This document shows positions 1 through 7,314 of a stretch of 25,344 nt of DNA, one piece after another. The notes under the pieces were generated by a model, which was given only the letters and a program-made list of their open reading frames with translations, ran no database searches and was not told the origin of the DNA. The position numbers and the translations under genes are program-made. Position 1 is the first letter of the stretch. Each line of letters opens with the position of its first letter. Source of the DNA: a virus. Location of the stretch: the IMG/VR virus record IMGVR_UViG_3300044681_000343, positions 1-25,344 of that record; one strand, given 5' to 3'.

Positions 1-479
1 AAGTCGAGTCCGGCGTTATCTCTATAGTTCTCTCTGTAGAATACATTTCGTATTCCGGATTGATATATCAACTTCGCACATTCGATGCAGGGCGAGTGTG
101 TGATGAAAATATCAGCGTCTTTTCCACTATTAGACGACTTAGCTAATTTAGCGATCGCGTTTGACTCCGCATGCAACACTTCGGGCTTGGTTTTTAATCT
201 ATATCTAGTATTAACTTCTTGCCCATTGATCCAAAATTTTCCTTCGTAGGGCCATTGTGCTTCGATCTCTTCAGGGTTCAACCATCCTCCGGCGTCGGAA
301 TCCATCAATTCAACATTTTCACAATCGTTATCCCAACCAGCAGGCATACCGTTGTAACCGTAACTGATCACGGTGTCATCTTTGACTACGACAGCACCTA
401 CATTTAATCTTTGAGCATAACTGAGCTTTGCGACACGCCAAGCCCAATCTATATAAAGATCTATAAATTTTTGTTTCAT
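1..479 (-). CDS. cd: dCMP deaminase (partial, C-terminus beyond window)
   Basis: This gene should deaminate dCMP to dUMP, supplying dUMP for thymidylate synthesis during phage DNA replication in the cytoplasm. Translating the minus strand from the ATG at 479 gives 159 codons that stay open to the window edge. The zinc-site signature of cytidine/deoxycytidylate deaminases is present: an LHAESNAI segment (zinc His plus catalytic Glu), followed about 25 residues later by SPCIECAK (two zinc Cys). The N-terminus (DWAWRVAKLSYAQRLNVGAV, then YNGMPAG) matches the T4-type enzyme. There is a roughly 45-residue acidic/aromatic stretch between the NGMPAG segment and HAE, as in phage dCMP deaminases. The start codon overlaps the gp44 stop by one base (TGATG), so the two are probably translationally coupled. 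Only the C-terminal part is missing. The family assignment is secure. Confidence 0.93.
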   Translation of the reverse strand, partial: MKQKFIDLYIDWAWRVAKLSYAQRLNVGAVVVKDDTVISYGYNGMPAGWDNDCENVELMDSDAGGWLNPEEIEAQWPYEGKFWINGQEVNTRYRLKTKPEVLHAESNAIAKLAKSSNSGKDADIFITHSPCIECAKLIYQSGIRNVFYRENYRDNAGLD

Positions 480-1393
480 CACAACCGAGCAAGTTTTACA
501 AGTGTAGCTGCTAGGTTAATCTCTGGATCTGCGATCAGTGTATGATCCACTAGTCCAGCCTTGATGATCAATATAGCTTTATCTTGTGTTTCTTCGTCAC
601 CGAAAATAGCCAAGTTATCATACAACCAACGATAGACTTCTTCCATTTCTTCTGCACGGATCTTACCACAGAGTAATTTACGTGCTTCTGTGATTTTACC
701 TGCTTTGAAAAGTGAGACCATGTCGAACTTCCAATCAGCTTCTCCTTGGTCGCCTTTGTTCGGCTCGTTTAGTTTTCCTTCATTGACATTCTGCTGTACG
801 AGATTGATGCATTTACGGAGATCTGGATATGTTACTTTGACATAGTTGTCAAGCGTCTCAAGATCGAAATCAATCGCTTCGTCAACAAGAATAGTAGCAA
901 CACGAGCGGTAAACTCAGTAAGATCCGTTCGCTCGACGTGAAATCCTTGACATCGTGAGTGTATAGCAGGGATAATGCGATTAGGGTAGTTACAGGTGAG
1001 GATGAAACGAGCAGTCGCATGATACTCTTCCATGACTCCACGCAGCGCAGCCTGCGCATTAGGGCTAAGATAGTCTGCTTCATCTAATAGTACCACCTTG
1101 AAAGGTCCAAACGGAATCATCTGAACAAAGTTTGTAATTTTATCACGGACATCTTCGACAGAGTTTGTACGTGATGCGTTGATCTCTAGAACATCGTATT
1201 CTTCGATGCCTAGTTCGTTAATAAGGATTTTAGCTAATGTAGTTTTACCAATGCCGGCATTGCCACTTAGCAGTAGATGCGGAATACTGCGATCTTTGAT
1301 CCAAGTTTCCACTTGCTTGCGCTGATGATCGTCTCGGAACACATAACCATCTATGCTTTTAGGACGATATTTTTCTACCCATAATTCTTTCAT
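479..1393 (-). CDS. 44: Clamp-loader large subunit, T4 gp44-like AAA+ ATPase
   Basis: This is the ATPase subunit that, with the gp62-type small subunit, loads the sliding clamp at primer-template junctions for phage DNA replication. At 304 aa it is close to the length of T4 gp44. Visible motifs in order: an N-terminal LWVEKYRPKSIDGYV box typical of RFC/gp44 proteins, Walker A (GNAGIGKTT, about residues 44-52), Walker B with DEAD box (VVLLDEAD, about 100-107), sensor 1 (ILTCNYP) and the arginine-finger SRC motif (IHSRCQGF). The C-terminal third is the helical collar region and is less conserved. It starts inside the end of the MazG-like gene (ATGA overlap) and runs into dCMP deaminase, so these genes form a co-translated replication and nucleotide cluster. 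A gp62-type subunit was not seen in this window and would be expected outside it. Confidence 0.96.
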   Translation of the reverse strand: MKELWVEKYRPKSIDGYVFRDDHQRKQVETWIKDRSIPHLLLSGNAGIGKTTLAKILINELGIEEYDVLEINASRTNSVEDVRDKITNFVQMIPFGPFKVVLLDEADYLSPNAQAALRGVMEEYHATARFILTCNYPNRIIPAIHSRCQGFHVERTDLTEFTARVATILVDEAIDFDLETLDNYVKVTYPDLRKCINLVQQNVNEGKLNEPNKGDQGEADWKFDMVSLFKAGKITEARKLLCGKIRAEEMEEVYRWLYDNLAIFGDEETQDKAILIIKAGLVDHTLIADPEINLAATLVKLARL

Positions 1394-1755
1394 TTTAAAA
1401 ACCTTTTCAGTTCAGGAGGTTGCCAGCCTTCTGGTTTCAGCACTTTACCGTCAGCACGTTTGATTACTTTGCCTGTGGCAGGATCAATTTTAGCAAAGTT
1501 AGTACGCATGACTTCATTCCAAGCACCTTCTGCATCAGCGCCCATTGAATGTATAGCACCGATAGTAACGACCAAAATATCGATAAGCGCATCTAGCTGT
1601 TCGACACGATCATTGGCAGTATGTGCAGCCATTAGTTCTGCTACTTCTTCTTTGATGAGACCGTAATACATTTCGTATTGCGAAGCATTTTTTTCATTGA
1701 CAGACTGATCGCAGGCTGTCATAAACTTCGCCTGATCACGAAAAGGATTAGTCAT
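1390..1755 (-). CDS. MazG-like nucleotide pyrophosphohydrolase
   Basis: This 121-aa protein belongs by motif to the all-alpha NTP pyrophosphatase superfamily (MazG / phosphoribosyl-ATP pyrophosphohydrolase type), which hydrolyses nucleoside triphosphates to monophosphates plus pyrophosphate. The metal-binding signature is visible: KEEVAELM (EExxE, Glu36, Glu37, Glu40), then EQLDALIDILV with Glu52, Asp55 and Asp59. The length fits a single-domain enzyme rather than the two-domain cellular MazG. The start is supported by a strong AAGGAG ribosome binding site 6-7 nt upstream of ATG. The gene sits just upstream of gp44 with an ATGA overlap. In marine T4-like phages, MazG-like genes have been proposed to act in nucleotide-pool control or ppGpp manipulation. 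The substrate here is unknown; house-cleaning of non-canonical dNTPs or dCTP/dUTP hydrolysis are equally possible. Confidence 0.8.
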   Translation of the reverse strand: MTNPFRDQAKFMTACDQSVNEKNASQYEMYYGLIKEEVAELMAAHTANDRVEQLDALIDILVVTIGAIHSMGADAEGAWNEVMRTNFAKIDPATGKVIKRADGKVLKPEGWQPPELKRFLK

Positions 1756-1764
1756 TGTATCTCC

Positions 1765-2007
1765 TTAGGACTTAAGATGTTTTATTATACGTTTTTGTTC
1801 TTGTTCGGTCAACCATTGTTTTTCCAGATCGCCGAAGTTTGGAGAATTTTGTAGAGCGCGATTTATAGCTTCTTGTATTTGGTAGAGATCTTTTTTACAT
1901 TCGAAAGATGTAAATCCGTCGTTATACGGGCTAGAGCATTCTCTAGAAAGAGCGTGGACTTGCCTTATGATGTCGTCCACGCTCCACGTTTTCTTTTTCA
2001 ACATCAT
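1765..2007 (-). CDS. Hypothetical 80-aa protein
   Basis: No family is recognised. The protein is 80 aa and begins with two consecutive Met codons, so the start could be either; the first overlaps the GroES-like stop codon (TAATG). It is charged and probably mainly helical, with Cys24 and Cys37 and a Lys/Arg-rich C-terminus (EQEQKRIIKHLK). There is no signal peptide or membrane segment. It is accepted as a real gene because it fills the space between the GroES-like and MazG-like genes exactly, in the same direction, with the same TAATG coupling used by its neighbours, and with no competing frame. It is likely co-expressed with the chaperone and nucleotide genes. Function is unknown. Confidence 0.7.
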   Translation of the reverse strand: MMLKKKTWSVDDIIRQVHALSRECSSPYNDGFTSFECKKDLYQIQEAINRALQNSPNFGDLEKQWLTEQEQKRIIKHLKS

Positions 2008-2396
2008 TAGACGAATTGGTCTGGACTAAATGTTGCTGTTGAACCGTTGCTAAACTCTTCTCCGATGTAAAAATCGTTAGGTTTTTCATCGCTAATAGCT
2101 AAAATGGATTTCGTTTCTACTTTTTGTATTTCTTTAATACCTTCGCCGTCGTCAACAGTAATTTTTCTTGTCCAGCGGCCGTGTTCGATCAAGATCCATT
2201 CTCCTTCTTTTACATCTCGTTGTTCAGGACCGACTTTGTAAACTCGAGCCCAACGAGGTTTAACTCCATGAGCTTTGCCGTCGTCACTGCGAACAACTAT
2301 ACCAGAAGATGTGGTCATTTCACCCATATCCATATCACAGACAAGAACATCGTCGTGCAAGGGTCTAAATTGACCTTTGATCGGGTTATAATTCAT
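2007..2396 (-). CDS. GroES/gp31-like co-chaperonin
   Basis: This 129-aa protein looks like a phage co-chaperonin that would cap the host GroEL chamber to fold phage proteins, as T4 gp31 does for the major capsid protein. The GroES-type start RPLHDDVLV (residues 11-19) corresponds to the cellular RPLHDRVIV. It is followed by the mobile loop TTSSGIVVRSDDG, whose hydrophobic IVV (33-35) aligns with the GroEL-binding IVL tripeptide of GroES. The motif VYKVGPEQRDVKEGEWILIE matches the later GroES barrel strands. It is about 30 residues longer than GroES because of an extra C-terminal segment ending SPDQFV. No large GroEL subunit gene is present, so the partner is expected to be the host chaperonin. 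It overlaps both neighbours by TAATG junctions. The family call is strong; the meaning of the C-terminal extension is not known. Confidence 0.88.
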   Translation of the reverse strand: MNYNPIKGQFRPLHDDVLVCDMDMGEMTTSSGIVVRSDDGKAHGVKPRWARVYKVGPEQRDVKEGEWILIEHGRWTRKITVDDGEGIKEIQKVETKSILAISDEKPNDFYIGEEFSNGSTATFSPDQFV

Positions 2397-2626
2397 TATT
2401 TTTTACCTTTTCTATCTACGATTTCTTCTTTCATTGCTCTAGGATTATTTTTATAATAATCGGCAAGAATTTGTTCTCTGGTTTTTACTACTTTTCCTCC
2501 GGGACCTAACTGATCTCCTCTTGCGTTTACTTTCATATTACCTACTGCAGGTAATGTTTCGTTTTTGAGATTCAGCTGTTCCATATCCAACTGTTTGCCT
2601 CTCATAGTGGTATAAGTTTTACCCAT
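2396..2626 (-). CDS. Conserved small phage protein (76 aa), function unknown
   Basis: The 76-aa product is polar and basic, with a Gly-rich central segment (NARGDQLGPGGKVVKTREQ) and a charged C-terminus. I recognise the overall pattern (MGKTYTTMRGKQLDMEQL, then VGNMKVNARGDQLGPGG) as similar to a short uncharacterised protein of marine T4-like phages, but this is from memory and unverified. No membrane segment, signal or catalytic motif is visible. The ribosome binding site AAGGAG lies inside the last codons of the polymerase III-like gene, and only one base separates that gene's stop from this ATG. The two are therefore almost certainly expressed together. Virion component or regulatory protein are both possible. 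Confidence 0.75.
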   Translation of the reverse strand: MGKTYTTMRGKQLDMEQLNLKNETLPAVGNMKVNARGDQLGPGGKVVKTREQILADYYKNNPRAMKEEIVDRKGKK

Positions 2627-2627
2627 T

Positions 2628-3092
2628 TTATATCTCCTTGAAGAATTCTTCTATTGGTAGATTGTATTTAACACTATCTATCTTGTGTACACCTAATAAA
2701 AAGAGCACATAACTAGCCACAGAACTTCCGCGGCCAACACCCCATACTATGTTGTTTTTTCTCAGCGTATCTACTATATATTTTATCGCACGAAGCATGG
2801 GAATAAAATTATTTTTGCGATATAATTCTAATTCTTTAACTAATCTATGATAATTTTCTTTAGGACACTGATCGATTAAAAAACCTTCAATATCGAAATT
2901 TTTATATTCTTGAGGTATTAGCCAATTGGAAGGATCTATAGTATTTTTTGGTATTGGATAGTTTAAGTGTTCTTCGTATATTCTTTTTAGATAATTTTCT
3001 ATATCATTAGAATCGGCAGAAGATTTTTTCAGTATATCTATACCGTGACAAATAACAGCTTTTGCTAATTGTTGTTCTATACTAGTCGACAT
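2628..3092 (-). CDS. DNA polymerase III alpha (DnaE)-related fragment with GRGS motif
   Basis: The 154-aa protein resembles a short piece of the bacterial replicative polymerase alpha subunit, not the whole enzyme. Residues about 81-154 follow the DnaE pattern: YHRLVKELELYRKNNF (DnaE: RLExEL...GFxxYF), then IVDTLRKNNIVWGVGRGSS (DnaE: wAkxxgIxVGPGRGSaaGS), then LFLLGVHKIDSVKYNLPIEE (DnaE: aLGITxiDPLxYNLLFERF). In DnaE the GRGS loop sits in the palm nucleotide-binding region. The catalytic aspartates that follow in PDIDxDF are absent because the protein ends just before that point. No PHP, thumb, finger or beta-binding domain is seen. It therefore cannot polymerise by itself. A T4-type phage uses a family-B polymerase, so this may be a domesticated nucleotide-binding or decoy domain. 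It overlaps the preceding 77-aa gene by 11 nt. The family resemblance is clear; the function is unknown. Confidence 0.72.
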   Translation of the reverse strand: MSTSIEQQLAKAVICHGIDILKKSSADSNDIENYLKRIYEEHLNYPIPKNTIDPSNWLIPQEYKNFDIEGFLIDQCPKENYHRLVKELELYRKNNFIPMLRAIKYIVDTLRKNNIVWGVGRGSSVASYVLFLLGVHKIDSVKYNLPIEEFFKEI

Positions 3093-3315
3093 TTATAAGT
3101 TGATCCAAATCTCCGTCTATATTACTTTGGGTTTTAGTCCTCAGTCTTTTAGACATTTCCTCTTTATATATTGTAAGGAAAGTTGAGATCTGTGTCAACA
3201 GTTCAGGCTTACCTAACCGGCTGGCTTGGAAGTATTTCCTGGTTAGTTCGGTAACTTTGTCTTCGATTTCGGAATCTTTTAGTTCCGAAAGGTCACCTTC
3301 AAATGGATGGAACAT
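3082..3315 (-). CDS. Conserved small helical phage protein (77 aa), function unknown
   Basis: This is a short charged protein, probably all-helical, with repeated Leu/Ile spacing and basic patches (SKRLRTKTQ). It begins MFHPFEGDLSELKDSEIE, a pattern I associate, from memory only, with small uncharacterised proteins found beside structural genes in marine T4-like phages. It has no cysteines, membrane segments or known motif. Its ATG overlaps the stop of the 202-aa virion gene (TAATG), and its 3' end overlaps the polymerase III-like gene by 11 nt, so it lies at the junction of the virion block and the small-gene block. It could be a minor virion, chaperone or assembly factor. No specific role can be supported. 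Confidence 0.72.
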   Translation of the reverse strand: MFHPFEGDLSELKDSEIEDKVTELTRKYFQASRLGKPELLTQISTFLTIYKEEMSKRLRTKTQSNIDGDLDQLINVD

Positions 3316-3923
3316 TAGACGAATTGGCCTAAATATCTAATATATGTAAAGTCGTTGCTGTGTTTCCAAACTTCGATAAAAATGGGATTCTCGTTGGAAT
3401 CGGCAGGAAGAACCAATGGCTGACGATCTACTCCGATTTTAGCTAAGGGGAAACCATTGGCACGCCATTCTCCTCCGGGTGAATATAATGTAAGGGTAAC
3501 TTCGGAGCCAGTGCTTCTTAGTTCTAATGTTGCTCTACCTACACCTGCGGTTAACAAAGGATTTGCATTGGTAGGAAAGTTAACGAATTCAAGATCAGCA
3601 TCTACGCCAAATCTGTATAATTGATAACTACCATTTTCAAAATCGATACTTACCGGAGCAGCTAGTTCAGTACTGATAGCTCCACCGTCGACACGTCGTT
3701 CCGTTGTTTGCTGTAAAACTGCATTGATAATAACGGAATTAGAAAACTCGTTATCTTCGTTTAGTTTTGCAGTGTTGTTTTGAAGATCTGTTATTTCTTC
3801 TTGTGCAGCTCTAAGACTATTTTTAATCGTGTCAAAATTATCTCTAAAAACTTGTGTGTCATTGTCCTGTCCTGCTACAGGAAAATTTTCATTGATACTT
3901 AAATAATTTACATTACTGGTCAT
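3315..3923 (-). CDS. Putative virion/tail-fibre-associated protein (202 aa)
   Basis: The protein has two parts. Residues about 1-55 contain FPVAGQDNDTQVFRDNFDTI followed by a heptad-like stretch (LRAAQEEITDLQNNTAKL), predicted to be a short coiled coil. This resembles the N-terminal module of the neighbouring fibre proteins (GDxxRxxFxKVNxNFxxL). Residues about 75-202 are beta-rich and end in a compact domain (SPGGEWRANGFPLAKIG, then IFIEVWKHSNDFTYIRYLG) typical of fibre tips or small receptor-binding knobs. It is the most promoter-distal of five virion genes and overlaps the 930-aa gene by ATGA. The 3' end shares a 15-nt sequence with the end of the GroES-like gene. Virion location is inferred from composition, context and module sharing, not shown directly. 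Confidence 0.75.
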   Translation of the reverse strand: MTSNVNYLSINENFPVAGQDNDTQVFRDNFDTIKNSLRAAQEEITDLQNNTAKLNEDNEFSNSVIINAVLQQTTERRVDGGAISTELAAPVSIDFENGSYQLYRFGVDADLEFVNFPTNANPLLTAGVGRATLELRSTGSEVTLTLYSPGGEWRANGFPLAKIGVDRQPLVLPADSNENPIFIEVWKHSNDFTYIRYLGQFV

Positions 3924-6712
3924 GGTTGTTTTTCTCCGCTCTGTGGGAACGCAAGGTATTTATTCTCTAGTTCACCGTTAAGAACATCGATCAGATATCG
4001 ATCGACTTCAAAATCTAATTTTTTAAAATCGTAGTTACTATTTTTTATTCTGCTGATAATCCCTGCACTGTACCCTGGCAAACAGTAACAAATTATCAGA
4101 GATTTCACATATCCTGTTTCTGCAACATCGCCCTCTTGTATACTACGCATCCACAACGGCAAATATTCTCGATCTCTATCTCCGATTGCTTTGATTCTAT
4201 TTCTCATATTTTTGATAGAATTTGGAAATATTCGTTGATGGTCGCTGTCACTGACCAGCGGAATATCAGAATCGATAGTGATAGCGTCATAACTTATCAA
4301 TACTTTGCTGTTTATATTATCTGGTAACTGTACTTGTGCAGATATGCTTTTACCATTTTTTTCTAGGTCGTCGACTATGTCTACATAGATCGTTTCATAT
4401 ATTATTTCCTGAGTGTTGGGATCTTTCGCTACAGCAGTTTTTAAATTTCCAAATTTTATTCTCTTTTTATAGTGATTACGACTCATAGCCTGTACATAGT
4501 TTACTGCGTCAACAGATTCTATTCCTGCATAGACTAAAATTTTTAATTCGGTCTGGACTCCGAAGTTAGTATCACCGTATCTATATATTTCTTCAGGTCT
4601 AAATATATTAGAATCTGTAATAAAATTAAACCATTCTAATCTCTTAGCTTTTGGTTGGAAGGCTTTAAAATACAAGTTTGCAAATGTTTTTACATTATCT
4701 GCAATGACTTTGATCTGAAAAGTTTTAATCGATTCTGAAAAATTGGCCCCGTCCTTGGCCATAATTTCGAATTTAAAAACTTTATCAAAAGTTGTGAGAT
4801 TATCATCGAAAGATACAGTATAGTCTTTGTACATCATTGAGCTATCTTCGATTGAATTGTTTAGACCGTCGCTATCCATTCTTTCAAAAAATCTAGTAAG
4901 TGCCGGACCATTAGCATCTGCAAATTGTTTGACCTTACCTTCTATATCTCCGGTACCTAATAACGATAGCCCCGGAGGCAAATTGCCACTGACTAATTGA
5001 TAACTAACTCTACCGCCATATAGAAGACTTTTAGCTCTGATATATAGTCTACTAGGTTGATTTGGTTTTATTTCTCCGACTAGTTCTTCGCTAATCCATT
5101 CTATAGCACTGTCAATTTCTCCGATTATATCGAGTACAAAGGTCTTTTCAGCTGACGATGTAGCCTTAGCCCATGTAGAGGGAGACAGATTCGGTATCTG
5201 ATTTCTGTGTACCAGTAAACAGATATATATTTCTCCTAGGTAAATCACGGTATCGTTGATACTATAAATGGTAGTAGAGTTCCATGATCCCTGATAACTT
5301 AATTCAGTATCACCTAATGTCAACGGATAGTTAGTGGCTTTAAGTGTAAATTTGTAAGTCTTAGTTACTGCAGATTGATACCCGACCTTTCCTGCGATTT
5401 CACCAGTGATACTGTCCAATGTCATACCGTCTGGTATCTGACTTACAGTTTCTGGGTCTACCACTTCCCATAATAAACTGTCTAGTATAAATGTCTGATC
5501 TGAAGTATAGACGTTATTTTTTGTCCAATACTCGCTTTCTCTAGGAGATTGGCCAGCATTATCTATTAAGCAGACCCAAGTTTGATTAGTAATAGTAGAA
5601 TCTTCATCGTCAACATATGTTACTGCATCACCTAGAACATATTTTTTACCAGAACTCCACGTTCCCTGTAAATTATACTTCCATCGAGGAGCCTCGTCGC
5701 TGATATCATAATATCCTTGGGTAATGAAATCGGTCCCGATCACTCTGTAGGTTCCAGGATTTCGATCTAATAAAAGATATGAAATTGTTCCGCTTAGACT
5801 AGGAGGATCGTATACATCTAAGTAGAGCGTGATGTAATTGTTGGCTCTGTATCTACCTAAGTAACTATCAGTGATCCATAAGGGCAGTCGATCCCCTGTG
5901 TTGTCAGCTCTAAATAAGTTAGTATCTACCTGTACAATACTGTTGTCGGATTGCAGAAATTCTTCTGTGACTACCCATATTCTAAATATTCGGGTTATCA
6001 CGTTTATTCCATCTGTCACTCCAACGATAAAACTGTAAAACCGACTGAGTCTTTTTGGAACTTGAGATGTCTCTGAATAGTCAAACGTGGTGTTGTCGTA
6101 TAGAAAGGTATCAAATCCGTTAGAATTCGCTTCTGGTTTATCCAACGGAACGATATCGAATGCACCAGTATCGTATGCACCACTGACTGTTGATGAATAT
6201 TGCACAGAGAAAATAGCTTCAGTAAATCCCTGAATCTTTCCGTCTTTAGTTAATATCAAGCCGGGAGGAAGAGTACCGCCATTTGGAACTAGGTAGTATT
6301 CTATAGAATCTCCTGCTATCTGATCTGGATCATATGCTTCTAGCTGAAAATCTACATATGCATTATCTAATACAAAATAATTTTCGCCCTGTCCAACGTT
6401 TAGGAATCCCTCTGGTGTTTGCCATACTGGAACGTCAGCGCCATCTACAGATAATGAAAATGTTCTATCTTCTAAATTAATGCCGTCGCTGGCTCTTATA
6501 ACAAAGCGATTAGTTGTGAATTTTCTTACTTCTGTCGGACTACCTTTTATAAATCCGTTATCTAGTCTTAGACCTCTTGGCAAACTTCCAGCAATAAGGG
6601 AATAAGTGATAGATAAATCTTCTGTAGAATATGCAGACAGAGACAAGTTTATTGTCTGTCTTTCTGTTAATATCCCTAGATCTCCCGGTTGAGTTTGCCA
6701 AATAACTGCCAT
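3920..6712 (-). CDS. Large virion protein with Ig-like (He_PIG) and carbohydrate-binding-like modules
   Basis: This 930-aa protein is probably an adhesive fibre or baseplate-associated protein. Four Ig-like modules of the He_PIG type are visible by their core ITYSLIAGSLPRGLRLDN pattern at about residues 30-75, 135-165, 420-450 and 570-600 (each with LPxGLxL...GxIxG or a close variant). Between them are two short aromatic modules, at about 346-395 and 470-512, with the pattern GxW....Y..GDxVxY....YxC......P......W. This resembles carbohydrate-binding modules of the CBM5/12 (chitin-binding) type. The last third (YVQAMSRNHYKKRIKFGNL onwards) is not recognised. There is no signal peptide, as expected for a phage virion protein. 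The gene overlaps the 202-aa gene (ATGA) and follows the 187-aa gene after 9 nt. Binding of host polysaccharide is an inference from the modules. Confidence 0.8.
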   Translation of the reverse strand: MAVIWQTQPGDLGILTERQTINLSLSAYSTEDLSITYSLIAGSLPRGLRLDNGFIKGSPTEVRKFTTNRFVIRASDGINLEDRTFSLSVDGADVPVWQTPEGFLNVGQGENYFVLDNAYVDFQLEAYDPDQIAGDSIEYYLVPNGGTLPPGLILTKDGKIQGFTEAIFSVQYSSTVSGAYDTGAFDIVPLDKPEANSNGFDTFLYDNTTFDYSETSQVPKRLSRFYSFIVGVTDGINVITRIFRIWVVTEEFLQSDNSIVQVDTNLFRADNTGDRLPLWITDSYLGRYRANNYITLYLDVYDPPSLSGTISYLLLDRNPGTYRVIGTDFITQGYYDISDEAPRWKYNLQGTWSSGKKYVLGDAVTYVDDEDSTITNQTWVCLIDNAGQSPRESEYWTKNNVYTSDQTFILDSLLWEVVDPETVSQIPDGMTLDSITGEIAGKVGYQSAVTKTYKFTLKATNYPLTLGDTELSYQGSWNSTTIYSINDTVIYLGEIYICLLVHRNQIPNLSPSTWAKATSSAEKTFVLDIIGEIDSAIEWISEELVGEIKPNQPSRLYIRAKSLLYGGRVSYQLVSGNLPPGLSLLGTGDIEGKVKQFADANGPALTRFFERMDSDGLNNSIEDSSMMYKDYTVSFDDNLTTFDKVFKFEIMAKDGANFSESIKTFQIKVIADNVKTFANLYFKAFQPKAKRLEWFNFITDSNIFRPEEIYRYGDTNFGVQTELKILVYAGIESVDAVNYVQAMSRNHYKKRIKFGNLKTAVAKDPNTQEIIYETIYVDIVDDLEKNGKSISAQVQLPDNINSKVLISYDAITIDSDIPLVSDSDHQRIFPNSIKNMRNRIKAIGDRDREYLPLWMRSIQEGDVAETGYVKSLIICYCLPGYSAGIISRIKNSNYDFKKLDFEVDRYLIDVLNGELENKYLAFPQSGEKQP

Positions 6713-6721
6713 ACTTTACCT

Positions 6722-7285
6722 TTAAATAGATCCTAAATCTAGACTTAGTCTTCCAGGATTAGTAATAGTTCCGAAATCGATATTTGACGAAGCCAATGCA
6801 AATTGTATCGGATGCTCGTAATTTCCTTGGATGTTTCCAAAATCGTAGGTTAATAGTATTTGTTCTAGGTCTAAAACAGTATCAACTTCAATGATTCTAT
6901 CATTTGCAGATACTGTAATATTCCGAGCACCCTGCCCGCCTCTAATAGTGATATCAGTGGTATTGGTATCGTTATCTGCTACGATCAAACCAGAATTAGT
7001 TGTTATACTAGTAAATGCATCGGGCTGGCTTGAATTGATACGAATGTTATCTTCTAGATTATCTAATGTTATTTTTGTTCCCGGAAGTAGTTTTTTAAAT
7101 TCTAAATTAGATCCGGTTTTTTGTTTGAAAATTCCTTCGCCTAGCGTACCTACGTTGCTAGCAGTAATAGTTAATCTAGATTCTAAATCTGAAAAATTAG
7201 AATTGACTTTCTGGAACGCTGTTCGTAAATCATCACCTAATCCGTCGTTTACTCTGTTACCTATGTTGATCGTTTGTATGGCCAT
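6722..7285 (-). CDS. Small fibre-like virion protein with shared N-terminal module
   Basis: The 187-aa product begins with NIGNRVNDGLGDDLRTAFQK then VNSNFSDLE, closely parallel to the start of the 2811-aa protein (IGIVGNDGTGDSIRDSFRKV then NDNFRELY). The rest is beta-rich, with repeats of the NTNTTDITIRGG and SANDRIIEVD type typical of trimeric phage fibre shafts. It is much shorter than its neighbours, so it may be a short fibre, a connector or a decoy of the same attachment site. A TAAATA late-promoter-like element ends 18 nt upstream of the ATG, with a GAGAG Shine-Dalgarno-like sequence between, so it may be transcribed independently as well as by readthrough. No enzymatic motif is present. 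Confidence 0.78.
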   Translation of the reverse strand: MAIQTINIGNRVNDGLGDDLRTAFQKVNSNFSDLESRLTITASNVGTLGEGIFKQKTGSNLEFKKLLPGTKITLDNLEDNIRINSSQPDAFTSITTNSGLIVADNDTNTTDITIRGGQGARNITVSANDRIIEVDTVLDLEQILLTYDFGNIQGNYEHPIQFALASSNIDFGTITNPGRLSLDLGSI

Positions 7286-7303
7286 TTTGCGCTCTCTTTT
7301 GTA

Positions 7304-7311
7304 TATTTAAC
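7304..7311 (-). promoter_or_regulatory. Late-promoter-like element GTTAAATA upstream of 187-aa virion gene
   Basis: The minus strand reads GTTAAATA here, matching the TAAATA core of the T4 late promoter TATAAATA. A start site about 6 nt downstream would leave a short leader containing GAGAG before the ATG at 7285. It lies in the 29-nt gap between the 616-aa and 187-aa genes, one of the few gaps in the virion block, which supports a regulatory role. No -35 element is needed for T4-type late transcription. Confidence 0.5.
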
Positions 7312-7314
7312 CGT

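Noticed and set aside
3066-3100. TATAAATG on the minus strand near 3092 as a late promoter for the polymerase III-like gene
   Set aside because: It lacks the final TA of the TAAATA core and lies within the coding end of the 77-aa gene.
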